A DNA stretch of 6,649 nt. Origin: Flavobacteriales bacterium. Its GTDB lineage: Bacteria > Bacteroidota > Bacteroidia > Flavobacteriales_D > Sanyastnellaceae. Location: positions 1-6,649 of the forward strand of contig JANRAA010000096.1 of NCBI GenBank assembly GCA_030728235.1. The letters run 5' to 3'. Numbering within the stretch: the stretch's first letter is position 1; each line of letters starts with the position of its first letter. The notes under the pieces are model-generated. The model saw only the letters and a list, made by a program, of their open reading frames with translations. It searched no databases and was not told where the DNA came from. Positions 6,477 through 6,649 of the stretch are shown here, in pieces. Both the position numbers and the translations under genes were made by a program.

Positions 6477-6629
6477 ATGGCAACAAGAAGAAAACAGAAA
6501 GCTGTTATTGAGGATTCTCGACCCGTGATGAAGATTCAGCTCGATTATAAGACAGTGATTACACTGCGAGATCCTGACAAATTGGAGTTCTGGAAACAGA
6601 AATATCCTCTTTTACAAATTTTAGATTAA
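6477..6629 (+). CDS. Small hypothetical protein, 50 residues
   Basis: An ATG-to-TAA frame of 50 codons, not recognised as any named family. The protein begins with a basic stretch (MATRRKQK) and carries a net charge of about +4. It then reads as a probable strand pair (VMKIQLDYKTVITL, 18-31) followed by a probable helix (DPDKLEFWKQKYP, 32-44) and a hydrophobic tail LLQILD. There is no cysteine, signal peptide or membrane segment, so it is likely cytoplasmic and might bind nucleic acid or a partner protein (inference). It has coding character: no rare-looking composition, regular amphipathic alternation, and a start after a 143-base spacer with a hairpin. No strong Shine-Dalgarno is visible, as is normal here. 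Because it is short, comparison with homologues would be needed to be certain it is a gene. Confidence 0.65.
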   Translation: MATRRKQKAVIEDSRPVMKIQLDYKTVITLRDPDKLEFWKQKYPLLQILD

Positions 6630-6649
6630 TTCGGATGGGAATCGAGGAT

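Noticed and set aside
6635..6649. ATG followed by four open codons at the end of the window, five bases after the small ORF's stop
   Set aside because: Only five codons are visible, which cannot distinguish a new gene from chance.

Overview
The window looks like a piece of a Bacteroidota chromosome, probably from the Flavobacteriales or a related order. The evidence is two long secreted proteins ending in the type B C-terminal sorting domain of the type IX secretion system (T9SS), a domain essentially confined to this phylum. A sugar transporter of the FucP/GluP branch typical of these bacteria, a perfect TAnnTTTG promoter box and the lack of strong Shine-Dalgarno sequences fit the same picture. 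Genus and species cannot be read from the sequence. All supported genes are on the + strand.

Layout. Positions 1-1673 hold the C-terminal 556 codons of a secreted repeat protein whose start lies outside the window, followed by a clear intrinsic terminator at 1694-1715. After a short gap with a likely promoter comes 1799-4966, a complete 1055-residue secreted protein. It has a signal peptide, a choice-of-anchor L domain, a Calx-beta-like stretch, six cysteine-paired Ig/PKD-like modules, a PKD domain and a T9SS type B sorting domain. A sugar/H+ symporter of 441 residues follows 41 bases later (5008-6333). Next is a 143-base spacer with a strong hairpin, then a 50-codon ORF at 6477-6629. The last 20 bases are too short to call.

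How they fit together. The two large proteins are tandem, colinear paralogues: every module visible in the first has a counterpart in the second, in the same order, down to the small motif NNLFGF. Both should cross the inner membrane through Sec and the outer membrane through T9SS, and end up on the surface or outside as adhesin-like or matrix proteins. No ligand or enzymatic function can be read from them. The inner-membrane symporter is probably a separate transcription unit, or is reached by read-through, since no terminator separates it from the second paralogue. The small ORF is unrecognised.

I found no CRISPR array, mobile element, toxin-antitoxin pair, tRNA or rRNA, and no clear evidence of a wholly new system. 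The points most worth a second look are the tandem paralogy with regular cysteine pairs, a conserved three-cysteine PKD domain, and the small ORF behind a structured leader.
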